This document shows, piece after piece, positions 26,488 to 36,216 of a DNA stretch of 41,167 nucleotides (within the stretch, counting starts at the first letter, position 1; every line of letters begins with the position of its first letter). The notes beneath the pieces were generated by a model. The model ran no database searches. It worked only from the letters and a program-made list of their open reading frames with translations, and had not been told where the DNA came from. The position numbers and the translations under genes were made by a program. Source of the stretch: an uncultured Paraglaciecola sp. (GTDB taxonomy: Bacteria; Pseudomonadota; Gammaproteobacteria; Enterobacterales; Alteromonadaceae). Location of the stretch: the NCBI RefSeq assembly GCF_913020055.1, contig NZ_CAJWCF010000033.1, positions 1-41,167 on the forward strand. The letters are read 5' to 3'.

Positions 26488-28905
26488 ATGAAGAGCACAA
26501 TATTCAAGTCACAAACAAAACGACCCGTTAAAACAGCGCTAACCATGGCCATTGCCCTGGCATTGAGCAATGGTGCAGTACAAGCCCAAGAAAATACTAA
26601 GCTCGAAGAACAAGAAGCTCAGAGTGAACGTCAACTTGAAAAAATAATCATTACATCAACCCGCCGGTCAGAGAACCAACAAGTTGTGCCGATCGCTGTA
26701 CAGGCGATAAGTGGCGAAAAACTTCAACAACTAGGCATTGATAGCTTTGAAGATTACATCGCATTGCTACCAGGTGTCACCTCTGATGGTCAAGGGCCAG
26801 GCAAACAGGAAACTTATATCCGTGGTGTCTCAGCAGGTCGTGCTGCTGTTAGAATTTCCGGTATAGGCGGTGAGCCAAGTGTAGCCTTTTATCTTGATGA
26901 AGCTCCGATTACCACTCCCGGTCGTAATATTGATTTATATGCAGCTGACTTGCAAAGGGTTGAAGTTTTAAAAGGTCCTCAAGGCACATTGTTTGGGGCC
27001 AGTTCGCAAGCAGGAACAGTACGTCTTATCACCAATAAACCAGATTTAGACCTATTCAGCGCAGGTGGTGAGATAGGTATGTCGTCCACTAAGAACGGCG
27101 GCATGAGCAATAAATCTGAAGGTTTTGTCAATATTCCAATTATAGAGGATACGTTTGCGTTACGTATTGCTGGCTACAATTCTACTGATGGCGGCTTCAT
27201 TGATAACGTGCTTGCCACTGATAGCTTACCGCTGGACAATCCAGGATTGGGAGGGCGCGTTCCTGCCATTCGACAGGAAGTCAGTAACTCCACGTTTGTA
27301 GAAGATGATTATAATGAATCAACACATCGCGGCATGAGAATTAGCGCATTATGGCAAATCAATGACGACTGGGATGTGTTAGTACAGCATACAAGCCAAC
27401 AGCTTGATACTGAAGGTGCGTTTGAATATGACCCGACTATCAGTGACGATGACGACTTAAATGTTGCGACCTTTTCACCCACTAATGGTGATGATAAGGT
27501 GAATCTCACGCAATGGACGGTCAATGGCATGCTTAGTGGGCTTGAAGTGATCTACAACGGCTCGTTTACAGACCGAACGTTTCAAGGTCAGAGCGACTAT
27601 ACCGGTTATGTGAATGTCGGTCCCTACGTCCCTTACTACATTTGTACCTACCCAGCTTATGATGAATGTTTTAGCCCTGTAATGACTACTTCAGAACAAT
27701 TTTCAACGGAACGTAGTGTTCACGAAGTGCGTTTTGCAACCAATGCAGATGATCGTTTTCGGGCAATTGGTGGGGTGTTCTATGATGATCAGCAACTCAA
27801 CTTTTTAACCGACTTCACCTACGCGGGTTCGATTAAAGCGGGTTTCTCACCTAACTTTCCAATACCGGGCGCGTTTACTAATACAGATGGCAGCGCTCGC
27901 CCACCTGGTGTTACATTCGTCAATGATTTCCAATCAGATCGTGAAGAGATTTCGATATTTGGTGAACTGGCTTACGATGTGACTGACGACGTTACCGTTA
28001 CCGTTGGTGCACGTCGGTACGAGATCGATATAGGCTTAATGGGACAGTCGTCATTCGGACAAAGAGCTGCCGGACCGGAAGCTAATGGTGGATCAAATGT
28101 GGATGCAAGACTCGCAGGTTTAACTCCAGCTAAGTTGTCAGGCACCATTTTAAAAGGGAATATTCGCTGGCAAATGAATGCTGACGCGATGTTTTATGGG
28201 ACTTATTCTGAAGGTTTCCGAGGCGGCGGATTCAACCGTGCAGCTGGCATCGGCGGTATTCCTGCGACCTTTGATACTGATGATGTGGTCAGTCTTGAAT
28301 TTGGCTGGAAAACAACATTGCTGGATAACTCTTTACGCTTTAACGGCGCCATATATACTGTTGATTTCAGCGACCTTCAACAAGGGATCCTAGATTTCTC
28401 TATAGCCAACACCTCATTTTTTGACAATGTGGGTGAGGCCGAAATCAATGGTGTTGAATTTGAACTTGAATGGACTGCGAACGACTACTTAGATTTGTTC
28501 GGCTCATTTAGCTATATCGATTCAGAATTGACTGCTATCCCTGAAACGCTTGTGAATATTGCACCTATAGGATCAAACCTGCCTTACGCACCAGAGTTCG
28601 AAGCAGTTTTAGGGGCACGTTTCTTCCAACAGATTGGCGATTTCTCTGCTGTTTACCAAGGCGTATACAAGTGGGTGGATTCAAGGTTTAATAGTCTAGC
28701 TGCTGCTGGTCGTGTCGAGTTGCCGTCTTATAATCAGCTTAACCTGTCAGCTAGTATTTCCAAAGATGACTGGAGAGCAACGTTCTTTATTGACAATGCT
28801 ACCGATTCTCTTGGGCAGGTTGCAGCCGGTTCGGCCGATAATGTTTTCAGAGTTTCTCCAACACGACCTCGCACTGTTGGTGTTAGAGTGAGCTTTGATT
28901 ATTAG
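26488..28905 (+). CDS. TonB-dependent outer-membrane receptor
   Basis: 805-residue outer-membrane transporter. A long signal peptide (MKSTIFKSQTKRPVKTALTM and on, to QAQ) is followed by a TonB-box-like segment (EKIIITSTRR). A plug domain comes next, with LQQLGIDSFEDYIALLPGV, ETYIRGVSAG and LQRVEVLKGPQGTLFGASSQ. The 22-strand barrel has repeating aromatic beta-strands and ends in VSFDY, the terminal aromatic needed for outer-membrane insertion. The substrate is not deducible; a large carbohydrate, peptide or chelate is possible. A terminator follows, then a TPR-sulfotransferase on the same strand. GTGACAC (26355) and GTGTCAC (26411) form a spaced inverted repeat upstream that may or may not be an operator. 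Confidence 0.94.
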   Translation: MKSTIFKSQTKRPVKTALTMAIALALSNGAVQAQENTKLEEQEAQSERQLEKIIITSTRRSENQQVVPIAVQAISGEKLQQLGIDSFEDYIALLPGVTSDGQGPGKQETYIRGVSAGRAAVRISGIGGEPSVAFYLDEAPITTPGRNIDLYAADLQRVEVLKGPQGTLFGASSQAGTVRLITNKPDLDLFSAGGEIGMSSTKNGGMSNKSEGFVNIPIIEDTFALRIAGYNSTDGGFIDNVLATDSLPLDNPGLGGRVPAIRQEVSNSTFVEDDYNESTHRGMRISALWQINDDWDVLVQHTSQQLDTEGAFEYDPTISDDDDLNVATFSPTNGDDKVNLTQWTVNGMLSGLEVIYNGSFTDRTFQGQSDYTGYVNVGPYVPYYICTYPAYDECFSPVMTTSEQFSTERSVHEVRFATNADDRFRAIGGVFYDDQQLNFLTDFTYAGSIKAGFSPNFPIPGAFTNTDGSARPPGVTFVNDFQSDREEISIFGELAYDVTDDVTVTVGARRYEIDIGLMGQSSFGQRAAGPEANGGSNVDARLAGLTPAKLSGTILKGNIRWQMNADAMFYGTYSEGFRGGGFNRAAGIGGIPATFDTDDVVSLEFGWKTTLLDNSLRFNGAIYTVDFSDLQQGILDFSIANTSFFDNVGEAEINGVEFELEWTANDYLDLFGSFSYIDSELTAIPETLVNIAPIGSNLPYAPEFEAVLGARFFQQIGDFSAVYQGVYKWVDSRFNSLAAAGRVELPSYNQLNLSASISKDDWRATFFIDNATDSLGQVAAGSADNVFRVSPTRPRTVGVRVSFDY

Positions 28906-28952
28906 CATTTAAGTGGGTGCTTGTAAGTGATAATTAGTCATTTTAAAGCATA

Positions 28953-28986
28953 AAAGGGTCGGCGTTTAATCACGCCGACCCTTTTT
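28953..28986 (+). terminator. Rho-independent terminator after the TonB receptor
   Basis: AAAGGGTCGGCGT, loop TTAATC, ACGCCGACCC then TTTTT. Ten-bp GC-rich perfect stem, 48 bases past the stop; separates the receptor from the sulfotransferase gene. Confidence 0.93.
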
Positions 28987-29044
28987 ATTTTTGGAGCTGT
29001 ATATACAATATTAAGTATATCCTGATATTTACCGAGATATTATT

Positions 29045-31024
29045 TTGCCAGATCAAGTAGAAAATACCCAACCTGAACACGTTATCAAACAGTGTCAATT
29101 ATTGATTAATAAAGGCCTCTTGAGCGAAGCATCTGAAAACCTTGAAAATATGCTTGCGCAAAATCCGGGGCATATTGAAGGTATTTATTGTCTGGCAGTT
29201 TGCCAGCGTAAACAGCAAAAACATACCCAAGCCATGGACAATCTTGACCAAGTCTTGGTAAAAGTACCTGATCACGGCAGGGCTCATCAAGAGCAAGGTT
29301 TTATTCTCAAAGCTTTAGGAGAAACTTCCAAAGCCATAACGGCATTTGAAACAGCTGTCGGCTTGAACCCAACATTATTTGGAAGTTGGCGTGTGTTAGC
29401 AGATGAGCCTAGCTATTTGAAGCGTCAGGAAGCTAAGCAACATGTTGATTGGCTCTCTAGTTTACCCCCAGCGTTGGTCTCGGTTTCGAGCCTTATATAT
29501 CAAAAACAATTGCACCGCGCAGAACGGCTTTGCCGTCACTTTCTCAAAGAAAATCCCCATCAACCAGAAGCGATGCGGTTACTGGCTGAGTTAGGTAACA
29601 AGTTTCAAATTCTTGACGATGCTGAATTTTTATTAGCCAGTTGCCTTGAATTTGACCCTAACTATAAAAGAGCCCGTCTGGATTACGTGCATGTTTTACA
29701 TAAGCGCCAAAAATATAACAAGGCACTGGCACAAGCAAAAATCCTGCTAGATTCCGATCCGAATAATTCAAATCTAAAAATTGGCCTCGGCAATGCTCAG
29801 CAAGCTACTGGGGATTTCGCAGCGGCTATCAAAACCTTTGAGAGTGTTTTGCATAACGATCCAGACAATTATTCAATATATCTGACACTTGGCCATGCTT
29901 TAAAAACAATGGGCCGTGTTGATGATGCTATTCAAGCGTATCGCAACAGTTATCGTATCAAACCTGATTTTGGGGATGCGTTCTGGAGTCTGGCAAATCT
30001 TAAAACTTATCGATTTTCATCCGAAGAACGCCAGCAAATGCGAGATCAAGAAGCAAGCCCAACAACAGCGATAAACGACAAAATACATTTCTGTTTTGCC
30101 CTTGGCAAAGACCTAGAGGACAGCGAGATTTTTGACGAAGCATTCTCTTTTTATCATCGTGGCAACACCTTAAAAAACCAGCAGGATCGGTACGATAGTC
30201 AACCTCTTGATATATCGTTTGATATTCAGAAAAGCAATTTTGATACTGCGTTTTTTGAACGTAATAAAAAGGCCGGTTGCCCTGCCCAAGACCCCATATT
30301 TATTGTTGGGTTGCCGAGAGCGGGCTCAACACTTTTGGAGCAAATTCTGTCTTCACACTCTCAGGTCGACGGGACCATGGAGCTGGCCAACATCATTGGC
30401 CTAGCGCATCACTTAAATGGTCGACAAGCCGTTCAAGAGACTCCGCGTTACCCTGGGATCCTAAATAAGATATCGGCTGATGAGCTGACTAAAATGGGTG
30501 AGCTTTATATTGAAGAGACCCAACATCATCGCCAGGGCGCCATGTTTTTCATCGACAAGATGCCGAACAACTTCCGACACATTGCACTAATCCAATTGAT
30601 TTTGCCTAATGCTAAAATCATCGATGCGAGACGCGATCCTATGTCCTGTTGTTTTAGCGGTTTTAAACAACTATTCGGTGAGGGTCAGCAGTTTTCTTAT
30701 GATCTTGCCGATATTGGACACTATTATCGCAGTTATGTTGAGATTATGGATCACTGGGACAAGGTATTACCGGACAAGATTTTACGGGTACAGTATGAAG
30801 AGGTGGTAGCGGATCTGGAGACTCAGGTTCGACGTATTTTAGACTATTGTGGCCTTCCTTTTGAGCAAGCCTGTATAGATTTTCATAGTAACAAACGAGC
30901 TGTTCGTACACCAAGCTCCGAGCAAGTTAGGCAACCTATTTATCAAAGTGGTCTTGAACAATGGCGTCATTATGAGTCACATCTAGCGCCACTGAAAGAA
31001 GCACTGAAAGAAGCACTGAAATAA
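29045..31024 (+). CDS. TPR-repeat sulfotransferase family protein
   Basis: 659 residues, probably cytoplasmic. The N-terminal half is tetratricopeptide repeats (for example GNAQQATGDFAAAIKTFESV and YLTLGHALKTMGRVDDAIQA). The C-terminal third is a PAPS-dependent sulfotransferase: FIVGLPRAGSTLLEQILSSH holds the 5'-phosphosulfate-binding loop, and DARRDPMSCCFSGFKQLF the 3'-phosphate-binding region. It should transfer sulfate to an unknown acceptor. The start codon seems to be TTG at 29045, since no ATG precedes the first TPR; the ribosome site is weak. The 3' end is a 12-base direct repeat (CTGAAAGAAGCA, twice, then CTGAAA) giving LKEALKEALK. Neighbouring TonB receptors are a recurrent pairing in marine gammaproteobacteria. 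Confidence 0.9.
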   Translation: MPDQVENTQPEHVIKQCQLLINKGLLSEASENLENMLAQNPGHIEGIYCLAVCQRKQQKHTQAMDNLDQVLVKVPDHGRAHQEQGFILKALGETSKAITAFETAVGLNPTLFGSWRVLADEPSYLKRQEAKQHVDWLSSLPPALVSVSSLIYQKQLHRAERLCRHFLKENPHQPEAMRLLAELGNKFQILDDAEFLLASCLEFDPNYKRARLDYVHVLHKRQKYNKALAQAKILLDSDPNNSNLKIGLGNAQQATGDFAAAIKTFESVLHNDPDNYSIYLTLGHALKTMGRVDDAIQAYRNSYRIKPDFGDAFWSLANLKTYRFSSEERQQMRDQEASPTTAINDKIHFCFALGKDLEDSEIFDEAFSFYHRGNTLKNQQDRYDSQPLDISFDIQKSNFDTAFFERNKKAGCPAQDPIFIVGLPRAGSTLLEQILSSHSQVDGTMELANIIGLAHHLNGRQAVQETPRYPGILNKISADELTKMGELYIEETQHHRQGAMFFIDKMPNNFRHIALIQLILPNAKIIDARRDPMSCCFSGFKQLFGEGQQFSYDLADIGHYYRSYVEIMDHWDKVLPDKILRVQYEEVVADLETQVRRILDYCGLPFEQACIDFHSNKRAVRTPSSEQVRQPIYQSGLEQWRHYESHLAPLKEALKEALK

Positions 31025-31141
31025 TGCATAAATAGGAACAGAGTTGTGTTAAGTCCTCTACCTTGAAACAGAGGGGCGATACTCAGAATTATATTATCCG
31101 TGGTTTGGTAACTACTTCAATTGTGTATAAAGGTAAATAGC

Positions 31142-32182
31142 ATGAAATATCTGTCTACAACTTGGTTTTTGATGTTGTTAGCGTTTGCACCAATAGTCAT
31201 TGCACAGCAGAGCTCATCAACAAAAGTGAAAATTTTATTTGGCTCTTGTTTACACCAAGATGAACCCCAGCCTATTTGGCAGGCAATGAACCAAGAGCAA
31301 GCTGATTTTTTTGTTTTACTTGGTGACAATATTTACGGTGATACCGAAAATATGACTGAACTGAAAGCCAAATATGCCAAGCAGTGGGCAACATCGGGTA
31401 TGCAAACCATGTTAGCCAATACAACTACAATTGGTATGTGGGACGACCACGATTATGGTGAAAATGACGCGGGTGCAGAATACCCACAAAAAGAAGCGTC
31501 TAGGCAGATTATGCTCGATTATTTCAAGGAGCCTAAAAATAGCGCAAGGCGTACTAGACCTGATGGCATCTACACCAGTCATATTTTGACTCAAGCCAAT
31601 ACAAAAGTGCAGATTTTATTGCCTGACTTACGTTGGAATAGAGGCCCACTCGAGTCAGTGGGCCGACTTAAATATATGCTCAGCAAAGCGCCAAACAATT
31701 TGGGGCCTTATTTACCTAGCAAAGATAAATCAACCACTCTGTTGGGCGAAACTCAGTGGCAGTGGTTAGAACAGCAATTACAACAACCTGCTGATATACG
31801 TATTTTTGCGAGCAGTATTCAATTTTTACCAGAATTTTCTGGTTGGGAATCTTGGGCTAATTTACCCCATGAAAGACAACGTTTTTTAGCCTTACTGGAT
31901 AAATATAAAATTGATAACTTAATCATTGTCAGCGGTGATACACACTGGAGTGAGCTAAGCCAAATAACCCGAAAAAACGGCCAAGCTTTATGGGAAATGA
32001 CAACCTCTGGTTTAACCGAAGAATGGAAAAGTGTTAGCCCCAATGATCACCGAGTAGGGCAGAGTTATAGTAAGGCAAACTATGGCGTGATTGAGCTTAC
32101 AGGCAAAAACATAAGTATGACGATTAAGGATGTGGCGGGTAATAAGATAATGACAAAAACACTCTCCTTGGACCAAGATTAG
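31142..32182 (+). CDS. PhoD-like metallophosphatase, secreted
   Basis: 346 residues from ATG 31142 with AAAGG upstream; a longer frame from 31121 adds a non-hydrophobic MCIKVNS. A signal peptide (YLSTTWFLMLLAFAPIVIAQ) is followed by a PhoD-type phosphatase/phosphodiesterase domain. FGSCLHQDE, LLGDNIYGD, TIGMWDDHDYGEND and IVSGDTHWSEL supply the metal-binding Asp, Asn and His residues. PhoD enzymes release phosphate from esters and diesters, often using Ca2+ and Fe3+. At this length it lacks the long N-terminal domain of Bacillus PhoD. Followed after 47 bases by the broken esterase gene, likely in the same transcript. Confidence 0.9.
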   Translation: MKYLSTTWFLMLLAFAPIVIAQQSSSTKVKILFGSCLHQDEPQPIWQAMNQEQADFFVLLGDNIYGDTENMTELKAKYAKQWATSGMQTMLANTTTIGMWDDHDYGENDAGAEYPQKEASRQIMLDYFKEPKNSARRTRPDGIYTSHILTQANTKVQILLPDLRWNRGPLESVGRLKYMLSKAPNNLGPYLPSKDKSTTLLGETQWQWLEQQLQQPADIRIFASSIQFLPEFSGWESWANLPHERQRFLALLDKYKIDNLIIVSGDTHWSELSQITRKNGQALWEMTTSGLTEEWKSVSPNDHRVGQSYSKANYGVIELTGKNISMTIKDVAGNKIMTKTLSLDQD

Positions 32183-32229
32183 TCTGCAAGTGTAGACTGC
32201 AGAATCACTCTCTTTACATGGGAACCTTT

Positions 32230-33318
32230 ATGAAAATATTTTGCTTAGGTTTGGTTTTATTGTTATTGCATGTTGGTAATGCGCAAGCTAAAGATAGCTT
32301 TGCTGAGATGACTATTGCTGGCTCACAAGTACGCACACTCCAGTCTGAAATTGTTGATCAGGAATACCAACTACTGATTCAAACGCCTGCCGGTTATCGG
32401 CAATCAAATAAAACCTACCCAGTTATCTATTTTCTTGATGCTCAGTGGGATTTTCCATTAATGATCTCTACCTTTGGTCAATCCTATTTCGATGGTTTTA
32501 TTCCTGAGGCGATTTTAGTCGGTATTCAATAGGGTGGTGATAACCCTGATCCTAATGTGTTACGTGCCAGAGACTTTACGCCTAGTAACATGCCAAGGGT
32601 GCCTAATTCAGGTGGTGCTGAGAAGTTTTTACAGTTTATCAAACAAGAGCTTATTCCTTTTTTGGGAAAGGAATATCGAACTAACAATGAACGAGTATTG
32701 ATGGGCAGCTCTTATGGTGGTTTATTTACCCTGTATGCTTTGTTTAAACAGCCTGATTTATTTAACGGTTATGTTCCCACGTCATCCGCATCAGCTTGGG
32801 ACAATAATCTTTTATATTCCTACGCCAAAGGTTTTTCCGATAAAAAGCTGACCAGACCCATCAAGCTTTATTCTGCCATAGGTGAGTTTGATAGCTTAAT
32901 GCCAGCATTTGATGACCTTGTTAGCTTTTTCGAGAAACAAAACTTCAAAGATGTGTCTTTCAAGTTTGAACGATTAGCCCGGTTAGGACATGCGAGTGTT
33001 AAAGGGGCTGCCAATACTTGGGGATTACACTACGTTTTTTCCAAACCCAAATTAGCTTTGAGCAATGAAAAACTTAGCCGCTTTGTTGGTCAATACCAAG
33101 ATGAAACATCCAATTCCCTGATTAATGTGTCGCTAAAACAAAGGCAATTACACCTTGAAATTGCCGGTAGAATGCACCCAGTCGTCGCAGCCACTGAGTT
33201 TGATTTTTATCAGTATGGCGCATTTTTACAAGCCAGTTTTGATGTTATAGCCAAGCCACAAAAAATGACGATAGAGAGTTTTTCTGGCGTTGAGCATTAC
33301 TTGCGAGTGCACAAGTAA
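32230..33318 (+). pseudogene. alpha/beta-hydrolase esterase with in-frame amber stop
   Basis: One frame, interrupted only by TAG at 32530-32532. Upstream it encodes a signal peptide (IFCLGLVLLLLHVGNAQA) and a putative-esterase (Esterase D/IroE-like) N-terminus: YPVIYFLDAQWDF, then EAILVGIQ before the stop. Downstream it continues GGDNPDPNVLRARDFTPSNM, the nucleophile elbow GSSYGG, and a C-terminal extra domain to 33318. In the family the position after VGI is usually followed by W or Y and GG, so TGG to TAG is the simplest change. An ATG at 32218 also exists, but 32230 has the better ribosome site. Either a recent nonsense pseudogene or read-through; two fragments of 100 and 253 residues otherwise result. 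Confidence 0.85.
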
Positions 33319-33459
33319 CATTCTTTATCTCATACTTTTCTAAAGAGAAAATAAAAGGAGGGGTAATCATGGGGCAAAAATGCTAACTTTATTTGATTAA
33401 CTCATTGAGTCCTGACTCCTTTTGTTTATTTGAGTATTTAGCAGACTCTATTTATTTGG

Positions 33460-34311
33460 ATGATTAGTTTTTTGCATAAAAATGCACTTCAAATGTGTTG
33501 TATGTCACTAGCATGGATATTTTTTCTATTGCTGTGTTCAAGCACTGTGCTCGCGGAAAACATTACTCAGCCGAATGACAGAAAAATTCTTTATCCGATC
33601 GCAAAAGTCACCACTCAATATCAAGTTCAAAATAATTACTATTTAGATGTGCTTAAGCTCATATTGGCCAGAACTGAAGTTAGTTATGAATTGGAAATTG
33701 TCGAAATTCCCGTCATGCCTCAAAGTCGTACTTCAATGAATATCCAACAAGGTATGTACGATATTCATTGGTTGTCTACCTCTGAAGAGAGAGAAACTTC
33801 GCTCAACCCAATTCGTATTCCATTATTAAAAGGGTTGCTGGGATTACGTATAGCCATAGTTAATTCCAAAAATCCCGATTTATTATCAGGTTTTTCAAGC
33901 GTTGATGGTCTGAAAAAACTTTATGCAGGGCAAGGTCATGATTGGCTAGATAGTAAGTTGTTGCGCCATCATGGCTTCAGAGTGCAAACATCTGCTAATA
34001 CTAAATCGCTGTTTGACCTCTTAATAAAGGGGCGGTTGGATTACTTTCCGCGCTCGGTACTCGAAGTGTGGTTTGAACTCGAGTTTTTCAACGATATGCC
34101 ACTAAGTGTTGATGAGCATATCGCCATCTATTATCCATTAGTTAACTATTTTTTTGTACGTAATGAAGAAGTAGAAATGCATGAACAAATACAGCTGGGA
34201 TTACAACGAGCAATTATAGATGGCTCTTTCCAAAATAATTTTGATGCGTATTTTGCACAATACATAGAAAAAGCAAATTTACAGACTGCAAAATCCATTC
34301 ATTCCAGTTAA
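33460..34311 (+). CDS. periplasmic binding-protein-like protein
   Basis: 283 residues with a signal peptide (MSLAWIFFLLLCSSTVLA). The mature part resembles family-3 solute-binding proteins (LDVLKLILARTEVSYELEIV; QGMYDIHWLSTSEERETSLN; a LFDLLIKGRLDYFPRSVLEV segment), though diverged. The start at 33460 lacks a clear ribosome site and in-frame ATGs follow at about residues 12 and 15, so the N-terminus is uncertain. There is no permease in phase with it; the ABC pair downstream (34527-36208) looks like an exporter and is separated by 215 bases. It probably stands alone. Ligand unknown. Confidence 0.8.
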   Translation: MISFLHKNALQMCCMSLAWIFFLLLCSSTVLAENITQPNDRKILYPIAKVTTQYQVQNNYYLDVLKLILARTEVSYELEIVEIPVMPQSRTSMNIQQGMYDIHWLSTSEERETSLNPIRIPLLKGLLGLRIAIVNSKNPDLLSGFSSVDGLKKLYAGQGHDWLDSKLLRHHGFRVQTSANTKSLFDLLIKGRLDYFPRSVLEVWFELEFFNDMPLSVDEHIAIYYPLVNYFFVRNEEVEMHEQIQLGLQRAIIDGSFQNNFDAYFAQYIEKANLQTAKSIHSS

Positions 34312-34526
34312 AACGCCTATCGATGACCCAACACTTTGGTTTCAGTTACCTCTAGAATAGTTTGAAAAGTGCGGTTAGCTCTCGAGCAAAACACTTCGAC
34401 CAATGGTGCCCACTTGTTTGGTGTTAAATGTTTTTTATCAAATGAATAATGATTGAAGGTAATGTGTAATAAAATCTGGTTATCAAAGACTACCTTCTCA
34501 CTAGCTTTATTTTTAAGGACCGACTG

Positions 34527-35450
34527 ATGTTAGCAGTGAAAGACCTGTGCAAGTCTTATGCAGGTGAATCTGCATTATCCAATGTATCTTTTAGCTTAAA
34601 CCGCGGTGAAGTGGTGGCGTTATTAGGTGCCAATGGTTCAGGTAAAACCACCACCGTTCAATCCATATGTCGATTAATTGAATGGGACCAAGGTGATATT
34701 ACAATTGATAATGTTGATACACGTACTTCGTCTACATTTCTCAAGCAGATTGGCGCGGTATTGGGCGGATGTAGGAATACCAATTGGCGTTTAACCGCCA
34801 AACAAAATGCTGATTATTTTGCGCGATTACGCGGGTTTTCAGGCACCTCTATTCAGCAAAATATTGAGCAATTACATTCTGCCCTTGGATTAGATGAACA
34901 TGCCAAAAAAGAAGTAATGAAGCTGTCTACGGGTAACAAACAGAAAGCGGCGCTGCTAAGTGCCTTAAGTTACTCACCTGACTTTGTGTTATTGGACGAA
35001 CCCACCCTAGGCTTAGATTTTAACACCGTTAACGATCTGCAACTGATCATTAAAGAACGGGCTCAAACGGCAGAGCAGGGTTTTTTAGTCACCAGTCACG
35101 ACTTGGGTTTTATCGACAAAATTTGTGACCGAGTAGTGGTGTTAGATCACGGACAATTATTGTTTGAAGGGTCGCTCGATACCCTCAAAGCACGACTATT
35201 TAAATATGAACTTAACATCGAATTAAATCAGCCAATAGATGTGTCTATCTTAAATGATTTGTGGGCGGGGAGGTTTGATTTACAAACTGACCAGCAAACA
35301 ATCAAAGTGAATTATGAGTCCCCTGAGCAAAGTTTAAAGATGCTGCACTACTTGCATGAAAAAAACATTCAGCCTTTGCTGCTGCAAATTGAAAGTCTAT
35401 CTATGGAAAAAGCCTATCAGACCCTTGTACAACAAAAGGACTCAAAATGA
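34527..35450 (+). CDS. ABC transporter ATP-binding protein (exporter type)
   Basis: 307-residue ATPase that drives the membrane partner encoded immediately downstream. Walker A is GANGSGKTTT, the signature region is KLSTGNKQKAALLSALSYSP (a degenerate LSGGQ), Walker B is FVLLDEPTLGLD, and the switch histidine is in VTSHD. The last 80 residues form a C-terminal domain found in many ABC-2 ATPases (NatA/CcmA-like). ATG 34527 has AAGGA about eight bases upstream. Its stop overlaps the permease ATG (ATGA), so the pair is translationally coupled. Substrate unknown. Confidence 0.93.
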   Translation: MLAVKDLCKSYAGESALSNVSFSLNRGEVVALLGANGSGKTTTVQSICRLIEWDQGDITIDNVDTRTSSTFLKQIGAVLGGCRNTNWRLTAKQNADYFARLRGFSGTSIQQNIEQLHSALGLDEHAKKEVMKLSTGNKQKAALLSALSYSPDFVLLDEPTLGLDFNTVNDLQLIIKERAQTAEQGFLVTSHDLGFIDKICDRVVVLDHGQLLFEGSLDTLKARLFKYELNIELNQPIDVSILNDLWAGRFDLQTDQQTIKVNYESPEQSLKMLHYLHEKNIQPLLLQIESLSMEKAYQTLVQQKDSK

Positions 35451-36208
35451 ATCTACACTTATTCGTTAATGAAATGAGGTTGCAGTGGTATGAGATGCGT
35501 CAATATTGGTTTGAAACCTTCAGTGGCTTAATTTTTATTACTTGTCTCTTTTTGGGCCTTTTTTATGGCATTAAAGGTTTTGCCTTAGAGCAAGGCGATG
35601 GTCAGTCTTTAGACGGCTTACTCTTCGGATTTTTACTTTGGACATTTGCCTCAGGAGCATATGGTTCAGTTACTAAGAGTGTGATTGAAGACACTCAAAA
35701 AGGCTATATAGAACAGTTATTTTTATGCCCAAATGGGTTTATCAGTTTGATGCTTTCCCGCTCTTTGTCAGAGAGTTTTGTTGGCCTTGTTTTACTTACC
35801 GCGATTGCCTATGTTGTTATGGCTATTACCGGAAACTGGTTAGACATTAATTTAGCCTACTTTTATGGGATATTGTTGCTATCAGCACCTTCGCTGGTGG
35901 GCTTTGGACTGATGATAAGTGGTTTGGCGTTGCTGTTTAAACGGGTTGAAACCATAGGCGCATTCCTAACCTTAGGTTTAATGGGCTTGGTGGCACTAGA
36001 CGGTTTACCGTTAAATGTTTTCTCATTTTTACCTTTTGTTCCTGGCGCCTCTCTGGCTAGAGATATTGTATTAGAGCAAAGCCCATTGAGGTTAGATCAT
36101 TTGATGATTGTGATAGCTAATTCATTTGTTTATTTAGTCGGTGGCATTTTTGTGTTCAGAGCATTTGAAAAACAAGCTAAAAAACGAAATTTGATTGGCC
36201 AGTATTAA
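35447..36208 (+). CDS. ABC-2 type permease
   Basis: 253 residues with six hydrophobic helices (first at about 20-42), the usual ABC-2 membrane domain. SVIEDTQKGYIEQLFLCPNG is the coupling region that contacts the ATPase. It overlaps the ATPase gene by four bases. With no periplasmic partner in the unit it is probably an exporter of a drug, lipid or ion. It ends eight bases before the convergent LamG gene. Confidence 0.9.
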   Translation: MNLHLFVNEMRLQWYEMRQYWFETFSGLIFITCLFLGLFYGIKGFALEQGDGQSLDGLLFGFLLWTFASGAYGSVTKSVIEDTQKGYIEQLFLCPNGFISLMLSRSLSESFVGLVLLTAIAYVVMAITGNWLDINLAYFYGILLLSAPSLVGFGLMISGLALLFKRVETIGAFLTLGLMGLVALDGLPLNVFSFLPFVPGASLARDIVLEQSPLRLDHLMIVIANSFVYLVGGIFVFRAFEKQAKKRNLIGQY

Positions 36209-36216
36209 ACGGCACT

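Noticed and set aside
33460-36208. Binding protein plus ABC pair as one importer
   Set aside because: The ATPase-permease pair is of ABC-2 exporter type and is separated from the binding protein by 215 bases; import with a family-3 binding protein needs a different permease type.
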